From positions 1 to 61,893 of the forward strand of contig NZ_JAUSKL010000033.1 in the NCBI RefSeq assembly GCF_030646925.1: 61,893 nucleotides of DNA, given 5' to 3'. Shown here in pieces: positions 8,777 through 20,239 of this stretch. The stretch is from Candidatus Binatus sp. (GTDB lineage: Bacteria; Desulfobacterota; Binatia; Binatales; Binataceae). How positions within the stretch are numbered: the first letter of the stretch is position 1; each line of letters starts with the position of its first letter. Under the pieces are notes generated by a model. That model did no database searches and was not told the origin of the DNA. It saw only the letters and a list, made by a program, of their open reading frames with translations. A program made the translations under genes and the position numbers.

Positions 8777-9589
8777 TCATGGATTATCCTCTGATTTGTG
8801 TTTCAGTAGTTCGTCCCATGTGCTCTGACGAAGCCTGAGCAGTAATTTTATCCAATCAGATTCCGTGAAAAGGTAGGTGTCATATTCGATACCGTCTCTA
8901 AGCGCTCGCCAGATGGCGTCCTCATACTTATTACCGCGTGAAGCCTCGTAGCAGAAACGCCGGAAATGCCACGCGAATAGGTCGCACGCCTGTAGTGGGC
9001 TCATCTGCTTGTCGTCTCTGAACTCCGGCCCTTTATTGATTAAAAGGTCGAGCAAATGCGGATTCTTCTCTTTGGCTGTCTTGACGAAGTTCTCAAACCC
9101 GATCTTGAGGCGCTGTTTCCGCTCCCCGCCATCGTCAAAGAGAATTTCGAGTAACTCTTTTGTTCCAGACTCCGCACACTTTTGCCCGTGTCTGATCAGC
9201 ATCATTGTGAATATGTACTGAAAGCTCAGATAGTACGGATTCCGCATCATGCGGCGTTCGGCTGGCGTAATGACCGGGTGTACGGAAATAATCCGAAAGA
9301 ACTCTCGATAATCCGAATGCTTCAACAAAAAAGACACGCCTCGCAGACGATGCTTCCGGATAATTGCTACAAATTTTAAAAGTCGCTCAACTCGCGCATC
9401 CGCATCGGTTCCCTTGAACAACTGGGACTCTCTTGCGTGGAGATAGGGTAATTTTGGTTCATGATCTAACTCGGCCTGCCAGTCATGGGCGAAGTCTTCC
9501 CAGACAGTTTTTTTACCGACGTAGCCAGCTAGCAGATAGACTGGCTCCTCTGTCTTGCCACTCTCATCAAACCACGCTTGCAGTACCAT
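8777..9589 (-). CDS. DUF3800 domain protein
   Basis: A 270-residue protein with the DUF3800 layout: an N-terminal AWFDESG motif (residues 5-11) and a C-terminal LQACDLFAWHFRR with the conserved Asp. The family is predicted to have an RNase H-like fold and is common in mobile and defence-rich regions; its activity is not established. I chose the ATG at 9589, preceded by GAAGG on the coding strand, because the DESG motif is normally near the N-terminus; an upstream ATG at 9787 adds 66 unrelated residues. GC is lower than in the neighbours on both sides, consistent with acquisition. Confidence 0.8.
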   Translation of the reverse strand: MVLQAWFDESGKTEEPVYLLAGYVGKKTVWEDFAHDWQAELDHEPKLPYLHARESQLFKGTDADARVERLLKFVAIIRKHRLRGVSFLLKHSDYREFFRIISVHPVITPAERRMMRNPYYLSFQYIFTMMLIRHGQKCAESGTKELLEILFDDGGERKQRLKIGFENFVKTAKEKNPHLLDLLINKGPEFRDDKQMSPLQACDLFAWHFRRFCYEASRGNKYEDAIWRALRDGIEYDTYLFTESDWIKLLLRLRQSTWDELLKHKSEDNP

Positions 9590-10026
9590 CAAGATACCTT
9601 CATCGCGGAGCGTTTTCGGTAGGCCCGAAAACAATGCTCCAATTAGTTCCCGATGCGAATTCTCCTGATCAATACCCCTGAACTCAGTTGGAGTTAACAT
9701 TAACATAATCACCAACCTAGGGGGCGTGAGGAGGGTTCGGGTTTCGGACTGCGCGCTCAAGGAAGGGAGCGACGGAAACGGCGCCACGAGGGACCATCAC
9801 GGATGGCATCAGCACCGACGGCACTGAGATAGATTGCTGCGATCGCAGCGATGATGCCGGTCCCAGGATCAGCAGGGCCGCGCCTATCTGCACAAGAGGC
9901 GTCAGTAATTTCCGGAAGACAAACCGGCCAAAGGCGACAGGAGTTACACCACGCGCCCGCGTTCCTCCCCCGAGGCGTCAAGGTCCTCGCCCGCGGCTTC
10001 AGCCGCCGCGATTCCGGGCAATGGGC
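9590..10026. other. gene-free stretch
   Basis: About 440 bp between the DUF3800 gene and the VOC gene. Only short, unsupported open frames occur on either strand. No repeat copy, tRNA or clear promoter is visible. It may hold the upstream region of the DUF3800 gene. Confidence 0.5.
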
Positions 10027-10455
10027 TCAGTGCAGGCGCTGATCGAACTGCAGGATCGTTCCGTCGGGATCTTCGAACAAGGTGGTGAGGACCTTGCCGC
10101 CGCCTTTTTCGCCGTAAGCGATCGCGTCGGCTTCATACGGCGGAACGAGGAAGCGCACGCCGGCCTGCTCGAGCTTCTCCGCGCGCTCCTTCAGATCGTC
10201 CACCCAGAAAGCGAAATGATGCAGTCCCACCTGATGCAGCCTGAGCGGCTTGCCCGACGGCTCTCTTTCGAGCGTCTGCGAAAGAACGAGGAACCCTGAG
10301 TTGTTGCCCCATCGCATATAGACGGCGCGGCGCTTGCCTCGGCCGACGTTTTCGACGGCATCGAGCATCACCTCGAGTCCCAGCAGGTCGCGATAGAAGG
10401 GTAGCGCCCGCTCCATATCGCTTACGCCGATTGCGACGTGCGAGATTCCTTTCAT
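10027..10455 (-). CDS. VOC (glyoxalase/bleomycin-resistance) family protein
   Basis: A 142-residue single-domain vicinal-oxygen-chelate protein. It opens GISHVAIGVSDMERALPFY, has a central HHFAFWVDD, and ends with the typical FEDPDGTILQFDQ, so the His and Glu metal-ligand positions look conserved. AGGAGAAC precedes the ATG. It lies 75 bp downstream of the ThDP enzyme gene on the same strand, and the two probably share a transcript. VOC members include glyoxalases, methylmalonyl-CoA epimerases and ring-cleavage dioxygenases; which applies here is undecided. Confidence 0.82.
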   Translation of the reverse strand: MKGISHVAIGVSDMERALPFYRDLLGLEVMLDAVENVGRGKRRAVYMRWGNNSGFLVLSQTLEREPSGKPLRLHQVGLHHFAFWVDDLKERAEKLEQAGVRFLVPPYEADAIAYGEKGGGKVLTTLFEDPDGTILQFDQRLH

Positions 10456-10530
10456 GGTGTTCTCCTCGCGGCTATCTCGAGTTCAGTTGCGTTCAGCCAT
10501 CCGTGTGACATCCGGCACGCTAGCGCGCTG

Positions 10531-12165
10531 TCAGTAGCCGGCGAATCCCATGTCGGTGGTCGCTTGCGCGTCGGGATCGGTGCAGACGTTGACCAGTGCC
10601 GTCTTGCCACTCTTGATGGCGCGCTCAATCGCGGGCCGGATCGCGTCCGGCTGCTCGACGAATTCGCCGTAACCGCCAAACGCTTCGACCATCTTGTCAT
10701 AGCGCTGGAAACCTAAGTCGCGGCCGACGGCGCCGCCGGTCTGGCGCGAAGTAAATCCGCCGTTGTTCGACACCACGACCACGATCGGCAAGTGATGGCG
10801 AATCGCGGTGTCCATTTCCATCCCGTTCCAGCCAAATGCGCCGTCGCCGCTGAGCACCACCACGGGGAGATCGGGACGCGCGACTTTCGCGCCGATTCCG
10901 AACGGGATGCCGACGCCCATGCATCCGTGGGGGCCGGCATTGAGGCTGCATCGCGCCTGATAGATGGGAATCGATTGGCGCGCGAAATTCAATATTTCAT
11001 GTCCATCGACGACCAGGATGGTATCGCGCGAAATGACATCCTTGACCTCGTTGCACAGGCGCAAGGGATGGATCGGAACCTTGTCGGAGTGCAGCAGCGG
11101 CGCCGATCGTTCCATGTTCGATCGATGCTTGACGGCGAGTTGCGCGACCCAATCAGACTCTGCTTTCGGATCGAATCTGCCGGCAGCTTCGGCAATCAAC
11201 TGGCCGAGGACCAATTTGGCGTCGCCGATGATGCCGACGTTGGCGGCGCGATTGTGTCCGATCTCCTTGCCGTCGAGGTTCACGTTGATAAGCTTTGCGT
11301 CCGGTGAAAAACGCGGCGCCCGCATGAATGACAGCATCGAGTTGGCGCGCGCGCCGATCAGCAGCACCACGTCCGCTTCGCGAAAGGCGGTCGAGCGCGC
11401 CGCCGGGAACGATCGCTGATGATCCTCGGCAATCACGCCGCGCCCCTGCGGCGTGGTGAAAAAGGGGATGCCGGTCGCCTCGACAAATTTTTGCAGTTCG
11501 TTCTCCGCGCGCGACCACAGCACGCCGCTTCCGGTGAGGACCAGCGGCTTCTTCGCTTTGGCGAGAAGGTCTATCGCTTTGCGTATCAGGGCCGGGTCGC
11601 CGGCCGGCCGCGCGTCGGTGCGCGAGTTGCCCTCGACCCAATGAATCCGTTCCTCCTCGACTTTGCCCGATAGCACGTCGCCCGGAAGGTCGAGGTAAAC
11701 CGGCCCGCGCTTACCGTCGAGCGCTTCTCGAAACGCGATGCTGATGTACTCGGGAATCCGATAACCAAGATCGACGCGATAGGCGGCTTTCACGATCGGC
11801 CGCATCATCGGAATTTGATCCATCTCCTGGAACGTGTCGAGCGTGGTACCGCGCATCGGCGCAGCTCCGCCGATTGCGATCACCGGCGTTGCGTCAGCCC
11901 AGGCATTGCCAAGACCGGTCACGAGGTTGGCGACGCCGGGACCCATCGGCGCGATGCAGATGCCGGGCTTGCCGGTAACCCGCGCATACGCATGCGCCAT
12001 CATCGCGGCCGCCTGCTCGTGGCGCACGTAGATGCCCTTCATCCCGAGTTCGATGCATGCGCCAGCGGTGCCTCCGGTCGGTCCGCCCATCATGAAGAAG
12101 ATGGTATCGACGCCTTCGCGCTTGAAACACTGAGCGATGATCTGTTCGCCGCGTAGAGTTCCCAT
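10531..12165 (-). CDS. thiamine-diphosphate-dependent enzyme, acetolactate synthase / 2-hydroxyacyl-CoA lyase type
   Basis: A 544-residue three-domain ThDP enzyme. The catalytic Glu 50 is in YVRHEQAAAMMAHAYARVTG. The central domain has the VLLIGARANS segment. The ThDP/Mg motif runs from GDGAFGWNGMEMDTA (440) to the NN pair at 467-468. Lengths and order match acetolactate synthase, oxalyl-CoA decarboxylase and 2-hydroxyacyl-CoA lyase, and these cannot be separated by eye. The nearby class III CoA-transferases favour an acyl-CoA substrate, as in the formyl-CoA transferase/oxalyl-CoA decarboxylase pairing. No regulatory small subunit gene lies nearby, which argues against a biosynthetic acetolactate synthase. 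The downstream VOC gene is probably in the same transcript. Confidence 0.83.
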   Translation of the reverse strand: MGTLRGEQIIAQCFKREGVDTIFFMMGGPTGGTAGACIELGMKGIYVRHEQAAAMMAHAYARVTGKPGICIAPMGPGVANLVTGLGNAWADATPVIAIGGAAPMRGTTLDTFQEMDQIPMMRPIVKAAYRVDLGYRIPEYISIAFREALDGKRGPVYLDLPGDVLSGKVEEERIHWVEGNSRTDARPAGDPALIRKAIDLLAKAKKPLVLTGSGVLWSRAENELQKFVEATGIPFFTTPQGRGVIAEDHQRSFPAARSTAFREADVVLLIGARANSMLSFMRAPRFSPDAKLINVNLDGKEIGHNRAANVGIIGDAKLVLGQLIAEAAGRFDPKAESDWVAQLAVKHRSNMERSAPLLHSDKVPIHPLRLCNEVKDVISRDTILVVDGHEILNFARQSIPIYQARCSLNAGPHGCMGVGIPFGIGAKVARPDLPVVVLSGDGAFGWNGMEMDTAIRHHLPIVVVVSNNGGFTSRQTGGAVGRDLGFQRYDKMVEAFGGYGEFVEQPDAIRPAIERAIKSGKTALVNVCTDPDAQATTDMGFAGY

Positions 12166-12339
12166 CGTCGATTGCCTCCGGGCTGCGCGCCGTGCAACTC
12201 AGGCGGCAGCTATGCGGCAAGACGAGCAATACGCGGGTGCCTCTGTCAAGTGAATCAGCGAGTTGATCGGCGGCGCCGTATCGGGACTTGGCGATCAGCC
12301 TTCTCATCTCCGAGCGTGAGGGACTGAAGCAACTTGAAG

Positions 12340-12363
12340 GGTGCTGTGTCTGTGCCCAGCACC
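12340..12363 (-). terminator. possible terminator hairpin after atpC
   Basis: A perfect 7-bp stem (GGTGCTG/CAGCACC) with a 10-nt loop starts 15 bp beyond the atpC stop. On the coding strand it is followed only by a weak T-rich stretch, so this is a plausible rather than strong intrinsic terminator. Confidence 0.4.
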
Positions 12364-12378
12364 GGGTGAAAGTCGGGG

Positions 12379-12801
12379 CTAGTGGTTCGCAGTCTTGAGG
12401 CTGGCGGCTTCGACGCGGGCGCGCGCGAGTTGCAGCGCTTCGTTTACCGAGGCGTATTGAGGATCGAAAAAACTGGTCGCCGAGAACTTTTGCTCCGCCG
12501 CCTGCGCCTCTGCCAGCGCCGCGCCGCGATCGACGTTGTCCGGCGCTTCGGCACTGCTCGCGAGCACCGTCATCACGCCGTCCTTCACTTCGGCGAGACC
12601 GCCCGAGACGATCCAATGCATCGTGGCGCCGCCGGGCAGTTGTGCTTCGAGCACGCTCGGCACCAGCGAAGTGATGAAATTGATATGCTCGGCAAGCACC
12701 CCGAATTCGCCGAGCGGACCGACCGCCGAGACTTCCTCGACGTTGCTGTCGAACACGATGCCCGTCGGGGTGAGCAGCTTGAATGGAAACGTTTCCGCCA
12801 T
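12379..12801 (-). CDS. atpC: F1Fo ATP synthase epsilon subunit
   Basis: A 140-residue epsilon subunit, part of the F1 central stalk that couples rotation to catalysis and can inhibit ATP hydrolysis. The N-terminal beta-sandwich is recognisable from FKLLTPTGIVFDSNVEEVSA and the GEFGVLAEHINFITSLVPSV segment. A C-terminal helical hairpin rich in Ala and Glu follows. The ATG at 12801 was chosen over an upstream in-frame ATG (12912) because the latter would overlap atpD and add residues absent from the family. It is last in the operon, 14 bp after atpD. Confidence 0.95.
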   Translation of the reverse strand: MAETFPFKLLTPTGIVFDSNVEEVSAVGPLGEFGVLAEHINFITSLVPSVLEAQLPGGATMHWIVSGGLAEVKDGVMTVLASSAEAPDNVDRGAALAEAQAAEQKFSATSFFDPQYASVNEALQLARARVEAASLKTANH

Positions 12802-12815
12802 CGCAGTCTGCCGCG

Positions 12816-15190
<2,375 letters not shown>

Positions 15191-15205
15191 CGTCGAGCGC
15201 GGAGG

Positions 15206-16747
15206 TTAAGCCGCCGTTGCAGCGCCCTTGTTGTTCTCAGCTAGGAACGACTGCTCATACACGTCGAGTCCGGCTTTGATCTTCTTCTTCAAATCGTCGG
15301 TGAGCTCGCGCTTTTCGCGCACCTCGGTCAGCAAGTCGGCATGGCGCGCGTCAAAGTTCGCGTACAATCCCTTCTCGAACGGACGAATCTGCTCGACGGT
15401 GAGCTTGTCGAAGTAGCCTTCGTTCGCCGCGAAGATGATCAGCACTTCTTTCTCCATCGGCAGGGGATCGTACTGATTCTGCTTCAGCATCTCGGTTAGC
15501 CGCGCGCCGCGAGCGAGCAGCCGCTGCGACGAGGCGTCGAGATCCGAGCCGAACTGCGCGAACGCCGCCATCTCGCGATACTGCGCGAGGTCGAGCTTGA
15601 GCGTGCCGCCGACCTGCTTCATCGCTTTGACCGCGGCTGAAAATCCGACGCGCGAAACCGAGAGTCCGACGTTCACTGCCGGCCGCACGTTCGAGTTGAA
15701 AAGATCCTTGTCGAGAATGATCTGGCCGTCGGTAATCGAGATGACGTTGGTCGGGATGTAAGCCGAGACGTCGCCTTCCTGCGTCTCGATCACCGGCAGC
15801 GCGGTCAGCGAACCGCCGCCCATCTCGTCACTCATCTTGGCCGCGCGCTCGAGCAAGCGCGAATGCAGATAAAATACGTCGCCGGGATATGCCTCGCGTC
15901 CGGGCGGACGGCGCAGCAGCAACGACAACTGCCGATACGCCTGCGCGTGCTTGCTCAAATCGTCGTACACCAGCAGCGCATGCTTGCCGTTGTCGCGAAA
16001 ATATTCGCCCATCGTGCATCCGCTGTATGGCGCGATAAACTGCAGCGGCGCGGCTTCCGACGCGGTCGCCGCGATCACCGTGGTGTATTCCATCGCGCCG
16101 GTGCGCGTTAGCCGCTCGACCACCTGCGCGACCGTCGAGCGCTTCTGCCCGATCGCAACGTAGAAGCACTGCACGTTCTGCCCGCGCTGATTGATAATCG
16201 TATCGATCGCAATCGCCGTCTTCCCCGTCTGCCGGTCGCCGATGATCAGTTCGCGCTGGCCGCGTCCGATTTGCAGCATCGAGTCGATCGCCTTGATCCC
16301 GGTCTGCATCGGCTCCTTGACCGGCTGGCGTTTGACGATTCCCGGCGCCTTGATTTCGATTCGCCGCGTCTCAGCCGCCTTGATCGGTCCCTTGTCGTCG
16401 ATCGGCTGGCCGAGCGCATTCACGACGCGCCCCAGCAGTCCCTCGCCGACCGGCACTTCCGCGATTCTGCCGGTCCGCTTGACCTCGTCGCCCTCTTCGA
16501 TTGCCGCCGGGTCGCCAAACAGCACCGCGCCGACGTTGTCCTCTTCGAGGTTCAGCACCATCCCGTAAATCTGATGCGGAAATTCGAGCAGCTCGCCCGA
16601 CGCCGCGTTCTGCAGCCCGTAGATACGCGCGATTCCGTCGCCGCACGACAGCACGCGGCCCGTTTCGCGCACCGCGATACTGCCCTCGAAGCCTTTGATC
16701 TCGCCTTTGAGGATCTCGCTGATTTCTGATGGTCTGATTTCCGCCAT
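15206..16747 (-). CDS. atpA: F1Fo ATP synthase alpha subunit
   Basis: A 513-residue alpha subunit with the regulatory-site P-loop [20 protein letters not shown] and the family segment near [20 protein letters not shown]. Length equals that of the E. coli protein. The ATG is 24 bp downstream of atpH. Non-catalytic nucleotide-binding subunit alternating with beta in F1. Confidence 0.98.
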   Translation of the reverse strand: MAEIRPSEISEILKGEIKGFEGSIAVRETGRVLSCGDGIARIYGLQNAASGELLEFPHQIYGMVLNLEEDNVGAVLFGDPAAIEEGDEVKRTGRIAEVPVGEGLLGRVVNALGQPIDDKGPIKAAETRRIEIKAPGIVKRQPVKEPMQTGIKAIDSMLQIGRGQRELIIGDRQTGKTAIAIDTIINQRGQNVQCFYVAIGQKRSTVAQVVERLTRTGAMEYTTVIAATASEAAPLQFIAPYSGCTMGEYFRDNGKHALLVYDDLSKHAQAYRQLSLLLRRPPGREAYPGDVFYLHSRLLERAAKMSDEMGGGSLTALPVIETQEGDVSAYIPTNVISITDGQIILDKDLFNSNVRPAVNVGLSVSRVGFSAAVKAMKQVGGTLKLDLAQYREMAAFAQFGSDLDASSQRLLARGARLTEMLKQNQYDPLPMEKEVLIIFAANEGYFDKLTVEQIRPFEKGLYANFDARHADLLTEVREKRELTDDLKKKIKAGLDVYEQSFLAENNKGAATAA

Positions 16748-16771
16748 AACTTGTGTTCTTTTACCCCGGCC

Positions 16772-17305
16772 CTAACCTGCCAGCCGGCGCTTCGCCTCGT
16801 CGAGGCGATTTGCAAGACTGCCGTCGTATATTTTGCCGCCCAATTCCGCTGTCACGCCGCCGAGCAGAGCGGCATCGACTTTTATGGTGGGAATAATCTT
16901 TTTGCCTGCGATCGCCTCGAGGCCCGCGACGACGCGCTTGATCTCGTCGTCCGACGGCTGAATCGCAAACGTCAGCGTTGCGCGCTCGCGCCCGAGCATT
17001 TGATCGACGAGATCGCGATACGCCTCGGCAATCGCGCTGAGTTCTCGAATCCGTCCATGCTGCGCGACGACAACTGCGAACGATCGCAGCGGAAAGCTGA
17101 GCTCCATCCGCTCCGCGATCTTCGCCATCGCTTCCTGCCGCGATTGCTCCGACAATTCCGGCGAGGTCAATCGCTCAACGAGTTCCGGCGAATCGGCCAT
17201 CGCGGCCAATCGCTCGAGTTCGGCGCCCCACTTCTCCAGGGCGCCCTTGTCGGCCAGTTCGAGCAATGCGCGCGCGTAGCGTCTCGCGACTCGAGAACCC
17301 TTCAT
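16772..17305 (-). CDS. atpH: F1Fo ATP synthase delta subunit
   Basis: A 177-residue delta subunit that ties the peripheral stalk to the top of F1. It starts GSRVARRYARALLELADKG and contains the conserved C-terminal block ALLGGVTAELGGKIYDGSLA with the usual closing NRLDEAKRRL. Its ATG overlaps the atpF stop by 4 nt (17302-17305), indicating translational coupling. Confidence 0.95.
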   Translation of the reverse strand: MKGSRVARRYARALLELADKGALEKWGAELERLAAMADSPELVERLTSPELSEQSRQEAMAKIAERMELSFPLRSFAVVVAQHGRIRELSAIAEAYRDLVDQMLGRERATLTFAIQPSDDEIKRVVAGLEAIAGKKIIPTIKVDAALLGGVTAELGGKIYDGSLANRLDEAKRRLAG

Positions 17306-17877
17306 CGCGTCGCGCCTTCGCCGAGCTTGTCCATGAAGCCGTCGATCAGCCGGCTCTGATCCGAGCGCTCGAAGTTGCGCGCGATCAAATCGCGCGCAAG
17401 CGTCGCCGCCGATTCGGACAAGCGCTCGCGAACCCGCCGCTGCGCCGCCTCGGAGAGCGCATTGGTGCTGAGTTCGGTGTCGCGATGGATCCGCTCCTGC
17501 CCGGAGCGGGTGACGTCCTCGATTTTCGCGACCTGGAACGCAGTCTCGTTCTGAATCTCATCGGCGAGTTGCTTCAGCTCGGAGTCGAGCGAAGCGAGCT
17601 TGGCCGCGGCCTGGTTGGCGAGATCCTGCGCGCCTTTAAACGCGCTCTCCGCGCGCGAGAGCGCGCCGCGAACCGTGGCCGCCCGATCGGCAAAAAATTT
17701 CCGCGCCGGCGGACCGACGAAATAAATCAACACGGAGACGAACAGGATAAAATTGATCGCGAAGAACGCGAACATCGACCACGAACCGCGGTCCTCGGCG
17801 GCTTCCTCCGCCGCGAACGCGAGCGCGGGAAAAACCGCGGCGGCGACAATCGCCCCCGATACGATCCATTTTTTCAT
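17302..17877 (-). CDS. atpF: F1Fo ATP synthase subunit b
   Basis: A 191-residue peripheral-stalk subunit. A signal-like hydrophobic stretch (residues 4-22, ending AFAAEEAAEDRG) precedes the membrane helix at about 33-54 (FAFFAINFILFVSVLIYFVG). A long charged helix follows, typical of b dimerisation and delta binding. The extra N-terminal hydrophobic segment is common in deltaproteobacterial b subunits. The companion b' gene lies 37 bp upstream; divergent b/b' pairs form heterodimeric stalks. Confidence 0.92.
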   Translation of the reverse strand: MKKWIVSGAIVAAAVFPALAFAAEEAAEDRGSWSMFAFFAINFILFVSVLIYFVGPPARKFFADRAATVRGALSRAESAFKGAQDLANQAAAKLASLDSELKQLADEIQNETAFQVAKIEDVTRSGQERIHRDTELSTNALSEAAQRRVRERLSESAATLARDLIARNFERSDQSRLIDGFMDKLGEGATR

Positions 17878-17914
17878 TGGCTAATCGAATTTATCAAGCG
17901 AACTTCGCTATGCG

Positions 17915-18385
17915 CTAGTCGTTTCCAGTACTCTTGCCCGATACCGCGCCGCCGTTCAGCGGACGGCCCAGCACGCGTTCGGCCAGTTGGCCCGCAAGAT
18001 CGCGCCCCATCTGCTCGAGCTCGTGTTCCGCCGTCTTGAGCTCCTGCTCGATCTTCGCGCGCACCTGCTCGAGCGATTCGCGCGCTTCGGCCTTGGCCGC
18101 TTCCATTATTTCGGCGGCGCGCGCCTCCGCGTTGCGGCGCTCGGTCTCGCGCCGCGCGATCGCGTCGCGTCTGACGGCGGCGAGTCGCGCCTCGCGATCT
18201 TCCTCGGCGGCGCGCGCTTCCCGGAGCAATTGCTCGGTGCGATCGTTCAAGTCCTTGAACCTGCGCTCGCGCTCGGCAAGCAGGTTCAGGAATGGCTTAA
18301 AAAACAGCCGGCTGAATATAAACCAGAAAATGAGGAACGAAACAATCAGGGTGAAAAATATCCCCCAATTCGGCGGGATATGCAT
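17915..18385 (-). CDS. F1Fo ATP synthase subunit b' (second b-type subunit)
   Basis: A 156-residue b-type subunit. One N-terminal membrane helix (about residues 7-28, WGIFFTLIVSFLIFWFIFSR) is followed by a continuous highly charged helix rich in Arg, Glu and Ala, ending in ELEQMGRDLAGQLAERVLGR. It lacks the signal-like segment of the following b subunit. Having b' and b side by side is usual in alphaproteobacteria, cyanobacteria and many deltaproteobacteria. Subunits a and c are not encoded in this window. Confidence 0.9.
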   Translation of the reverse strand: MHIPPNWGIFFTLIVSFLIFWFIFSRLFFKPFLNLLAERERRFKDLNDRTEQLLREARAAEEDREARLAAVRRDAIARRETERRNAEARAAEIMEAAKAEARESLEQVRAKIEQELKTAEHELEQMGRDLAGQLAERVLGRPLNGGAVSGKSTGND

Positions 18386-18483
18386 TTTACGGCGTCTCCC
18401 CTGCGGGGATTTTCAGAACATTCTCCATCTCGGGATAAGCGGACGTCGCGGCGTGTGAAGCTCCGCGCTCCGGTCGGGTCAGA

Positions 18484-19029
18484 TCAGGCCTGCTTCTGCC
18501 CTCCGGCCGCCTGCGCCATGCGTTCCTCCTTGGGGAACACCGTCACCTTGCGGTCTTCGCGCACGCCTTCCGGCTGCATCGAGCAATGACCTTCGAACAG
18601 CGCGCCTTCCTGCACCACCAGCACCGGCGCCGAGAGATTGCCGTTGACCTTGGCCGAGGGACGAATCTCGATTCGCTGCGACGCGATAATATCGCCGCTC
18701 ACCTTGCCCGCGACCGTTACCGCCGCCGCACGTATCTGCGCCGTCACCACCGCGCTCTCGCCGATCGTGAGCGCGTCCTTGGCGTTGATCTCGCCATCGA
18801 CTTCGCCGTCGATTCGCGCGGGACCTTCGAACGAAATCTTGCCGCTCAGCTTGGAACCGCGATCGAGATAGGCGCGCGCTTCGCCGCCCGCAGCTCCACC
18901 GGCGCGGCCCGTCTGCGAACCGGCCGAGCCTTGAAGATTTGGCTGCGTGGATGAAGCAGAGGAGGCCGGCGGAGTGGTCGTCGGTTGAAGCTTGGGGTTC
19001 TTCTCGGGTTCCTTGGTGAATAGCGCCAT
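18484..19029 (-). CDS. bactofilin
   Basis: A 181-residue bactofilin, a polymer-forming cytoskeletal protein with a beta-helical core. The N-terminal ~50 residues are disordered and rich in Pro, Ser, Thr and Gly. The core (about 53-145) shows the repeated hydrophobic pattern, for example KLSGKISFEGPARIDGEVDG and the VAGKVSGDIIASQRIEI segment. The tail is short and charged. It lies 98 bp upstream of the b' gene on the same strand, directly behind a predicted promoter. A bactofilin gene ahead of the atp b'/b genes is known from deltaproteobacterial-type genomes. Whether bactofilin filaments have any tie to the ATP synthase is unknown. Confidence 0.9.
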   Translation of the reverse strand: MALFTKEPEKNPKLQPTTTPPASSASSTQPNLQGSAGSQTGRAGGAAGGEARAYLDRGSKLSGKISFEGPARIDGEVDGEINAKDALTIGESAVVTAQIRAAAVTVAGKVSGDIIASQRIEIRPSAKVNGNLSAPVLVVQEGALFEGHCSMQPEGVREDRKVTVFPKEERMAQAAGGQKQA

Positions 19030-19098
19030 CGCGATACACTCCTCAGCGTACTCGGGAAACCCCCGCGTCGCGCTCCAGCATTTTGAGTTTAGGCATGG

Positions 19099-19127
19099 CT
19101 ATTAACCGATGCAATTGGAGGTGTCAA
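19099..19127 (-). promoter_or_regulatory. sigma70-type promoter of the bactofilin-ATP synthase operon
   Basis: On the minus strand TTGACA (19122-19127) and TAATAG (19099-19104) are separated by exactly 17 bp, close to the sigma70 consensus. This places transcription start near 19091, about 60 nt before the bactofilin ATG. No other strong promoter is obvious within the operon. Confidence 0.6.
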
Positions 19128-19334
19128 ATTTATCGCGCCTGTCGATGCGGCTCGATTTCATCCGAGTTGCAAAATAGCCTCGATTTGCGCCGCGATTCAT
19201 GCGCGCAGCGTCATCGGCATTGTGGAAAATCGATTAAATCGAGCTTACCCGTTGCTTCACGCGAACCAAGGCCTAAGCTTAAAGGCAGACTTTTTCTTCC
19301 CCGACGTTCTCGTCCAAGGAGCAAGATTAATACG

Positions 19335-19739
19335 ATGGCATCGAAAGCGATCCCCGAAAAATTCCTCGACCTGTTCACCGGCAAGAAGGCGTTCGCGAAT
19401 ATCGCGACCGTGATGCCCGATGGCACGCCGCAAGTCACGCCAATCTGGTTCGACTACACCGGCGGCAAGATTCGCATCAATACGGCGCGCGGCCGGGTGA
19501 AGGATCGCAACATGAAGGTCGGCGTCAAGGTCGCGCTCGCGATCATGGACCCCGACAATCCGTATCGCTACATCCAGGTGCGCGGTCCGATCGTGAACGA
19601 GACCGAAAACGGCGCCGACGCGCATATCGACAGCCTCGCCAAAAAATACATGAACCAGGACAAGTATCCGTTCCATCAGCCCGACGTGAAGCGCGTGATC
19701 TATGAGATCGAGCCGGCATCGGTGCAGGTGATGGGCTGA
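19335..19739 (+). CDS. PPOX-class, probably F420-dependent, oxidoreductase
   Basis: A 134-residue split-beta-barrel protein of the pyridoxamine-phosphate-oxidase-like class. The start has FTGKKAFANIATVMPDGTPQ followed by VTPIWFDYTGGKIRINTARG, the pattern of the TIGR03618/Rv1155-like F420-binding group. FMN or F420 as cofactor is not decidable without alignment. The ATG at 19335 follows AAGGAG at 19316-19321; upstream in-frame extensions lack family similarity. A strong terminator follows at 19795. The preceding 305 bp (19030-19334) hold the divergent bactofilin promoter and this gene's upstream region. Confidence 0.85.
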   Translation: MASKAIPEKFLDLFTGKKAFANIATVMPDGTPQVTPIWFDYTGGKIRINTARGRVKDRNMKVGVKVALAIMDPDNPYRYIQVRGPIVNETENGADAHIDSLAKKYMNQDKYPFHQPDVKRVIYEIEPASVQVMG

Positions 19740-19794
19740 TCGCTCGAAAAGAGTTAACCGCAGATTTCAAGAATTGCGCAGACTAAAGAAAAAG

Positions 19795-19819
19795 GGGCGG
19801 CTCATCGAGCCGCCCTCTT
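19795..19819 (+). terminator. intrinsic terminator after the PPOX gene
   Basis: A perfect 9-bp stem GGGCGGCTC/GAGCCGCCC with a 3-nt loop is followed by TCTTC and then T-rich sequence, 56 bp after the stop codon. Confidence 0.7.
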
Positions 19820-19853
19820 CATTTGTAAAATCCGAATCTGCATAACCACCTCG

Positions 19854-20140
19854 TTGTCACTCTGAGGCGAAGGCTGCGCAGCCCCGTTCGATGGACTCAG
19901 GGCAGGCTCCGAGTCCCGGATCTTTTTTCCTTCGCTAAGCGTCGCACCGGGATCCTTCGACTCCGGCAGCCTCTGCTCAAGATGACGGAGTGGGAGCCTC
20001 TGCTCGAAATGACGATGCAGTTCTGTGTCATCCCGACGGAGCCTGGCGACGAGGGAACCCGGATCCGGGATTTCTCGCTGCGCTCGAAATGACACAGAGG
20101 CGGCAGACAAGCAGAGACAGCGCGTCATCTTGAGCAGAGG
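19854..20140. repeat. cluster of degenerate dispersed-repeat copies
   Basis: The 500-bp gap 19740-20239 holds no gene. After the terminator it is filled with at least three damaged copies of the hairpin repeat seen intact at 5016 and 31988: GTCACTCTGAGGCGAAGGCT at 19856, a copy near 20028-20096 bounded by TGTCATCCCGA and CGAAATGACA, and a short arm at 20124. Parts are rearranged, suggesting repeated insertion or recombination. Just before, around 19756, sequence reading TTAACCGCAGATTT may belong to another intergenic repeat. Confidence 0.7.
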
Positions 20141-20239
20141 CCGTCTTTTCGATACCTCGCCCGCTTTTCGTTTCACCGCACCGCTTCGCATGCGAGCGTG
20201 GATCGACGCGCGCGTCGTACGTCGCGCCGCAGGGCGGTG

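Noticed and set aside
12166-12378. Searched for genes for ATP synthase a and c subunits near the operon
   Set aside because: Neither end of the operon has a small hydrophobic frame with a or c features; they must lie elsewhere.
19854-20140. Possible small protein or RNA gene in the repeat cluster
   Set aside because: Open frames here arise from repeat sequence in several directions; no structure beyond repeat arms was seen.
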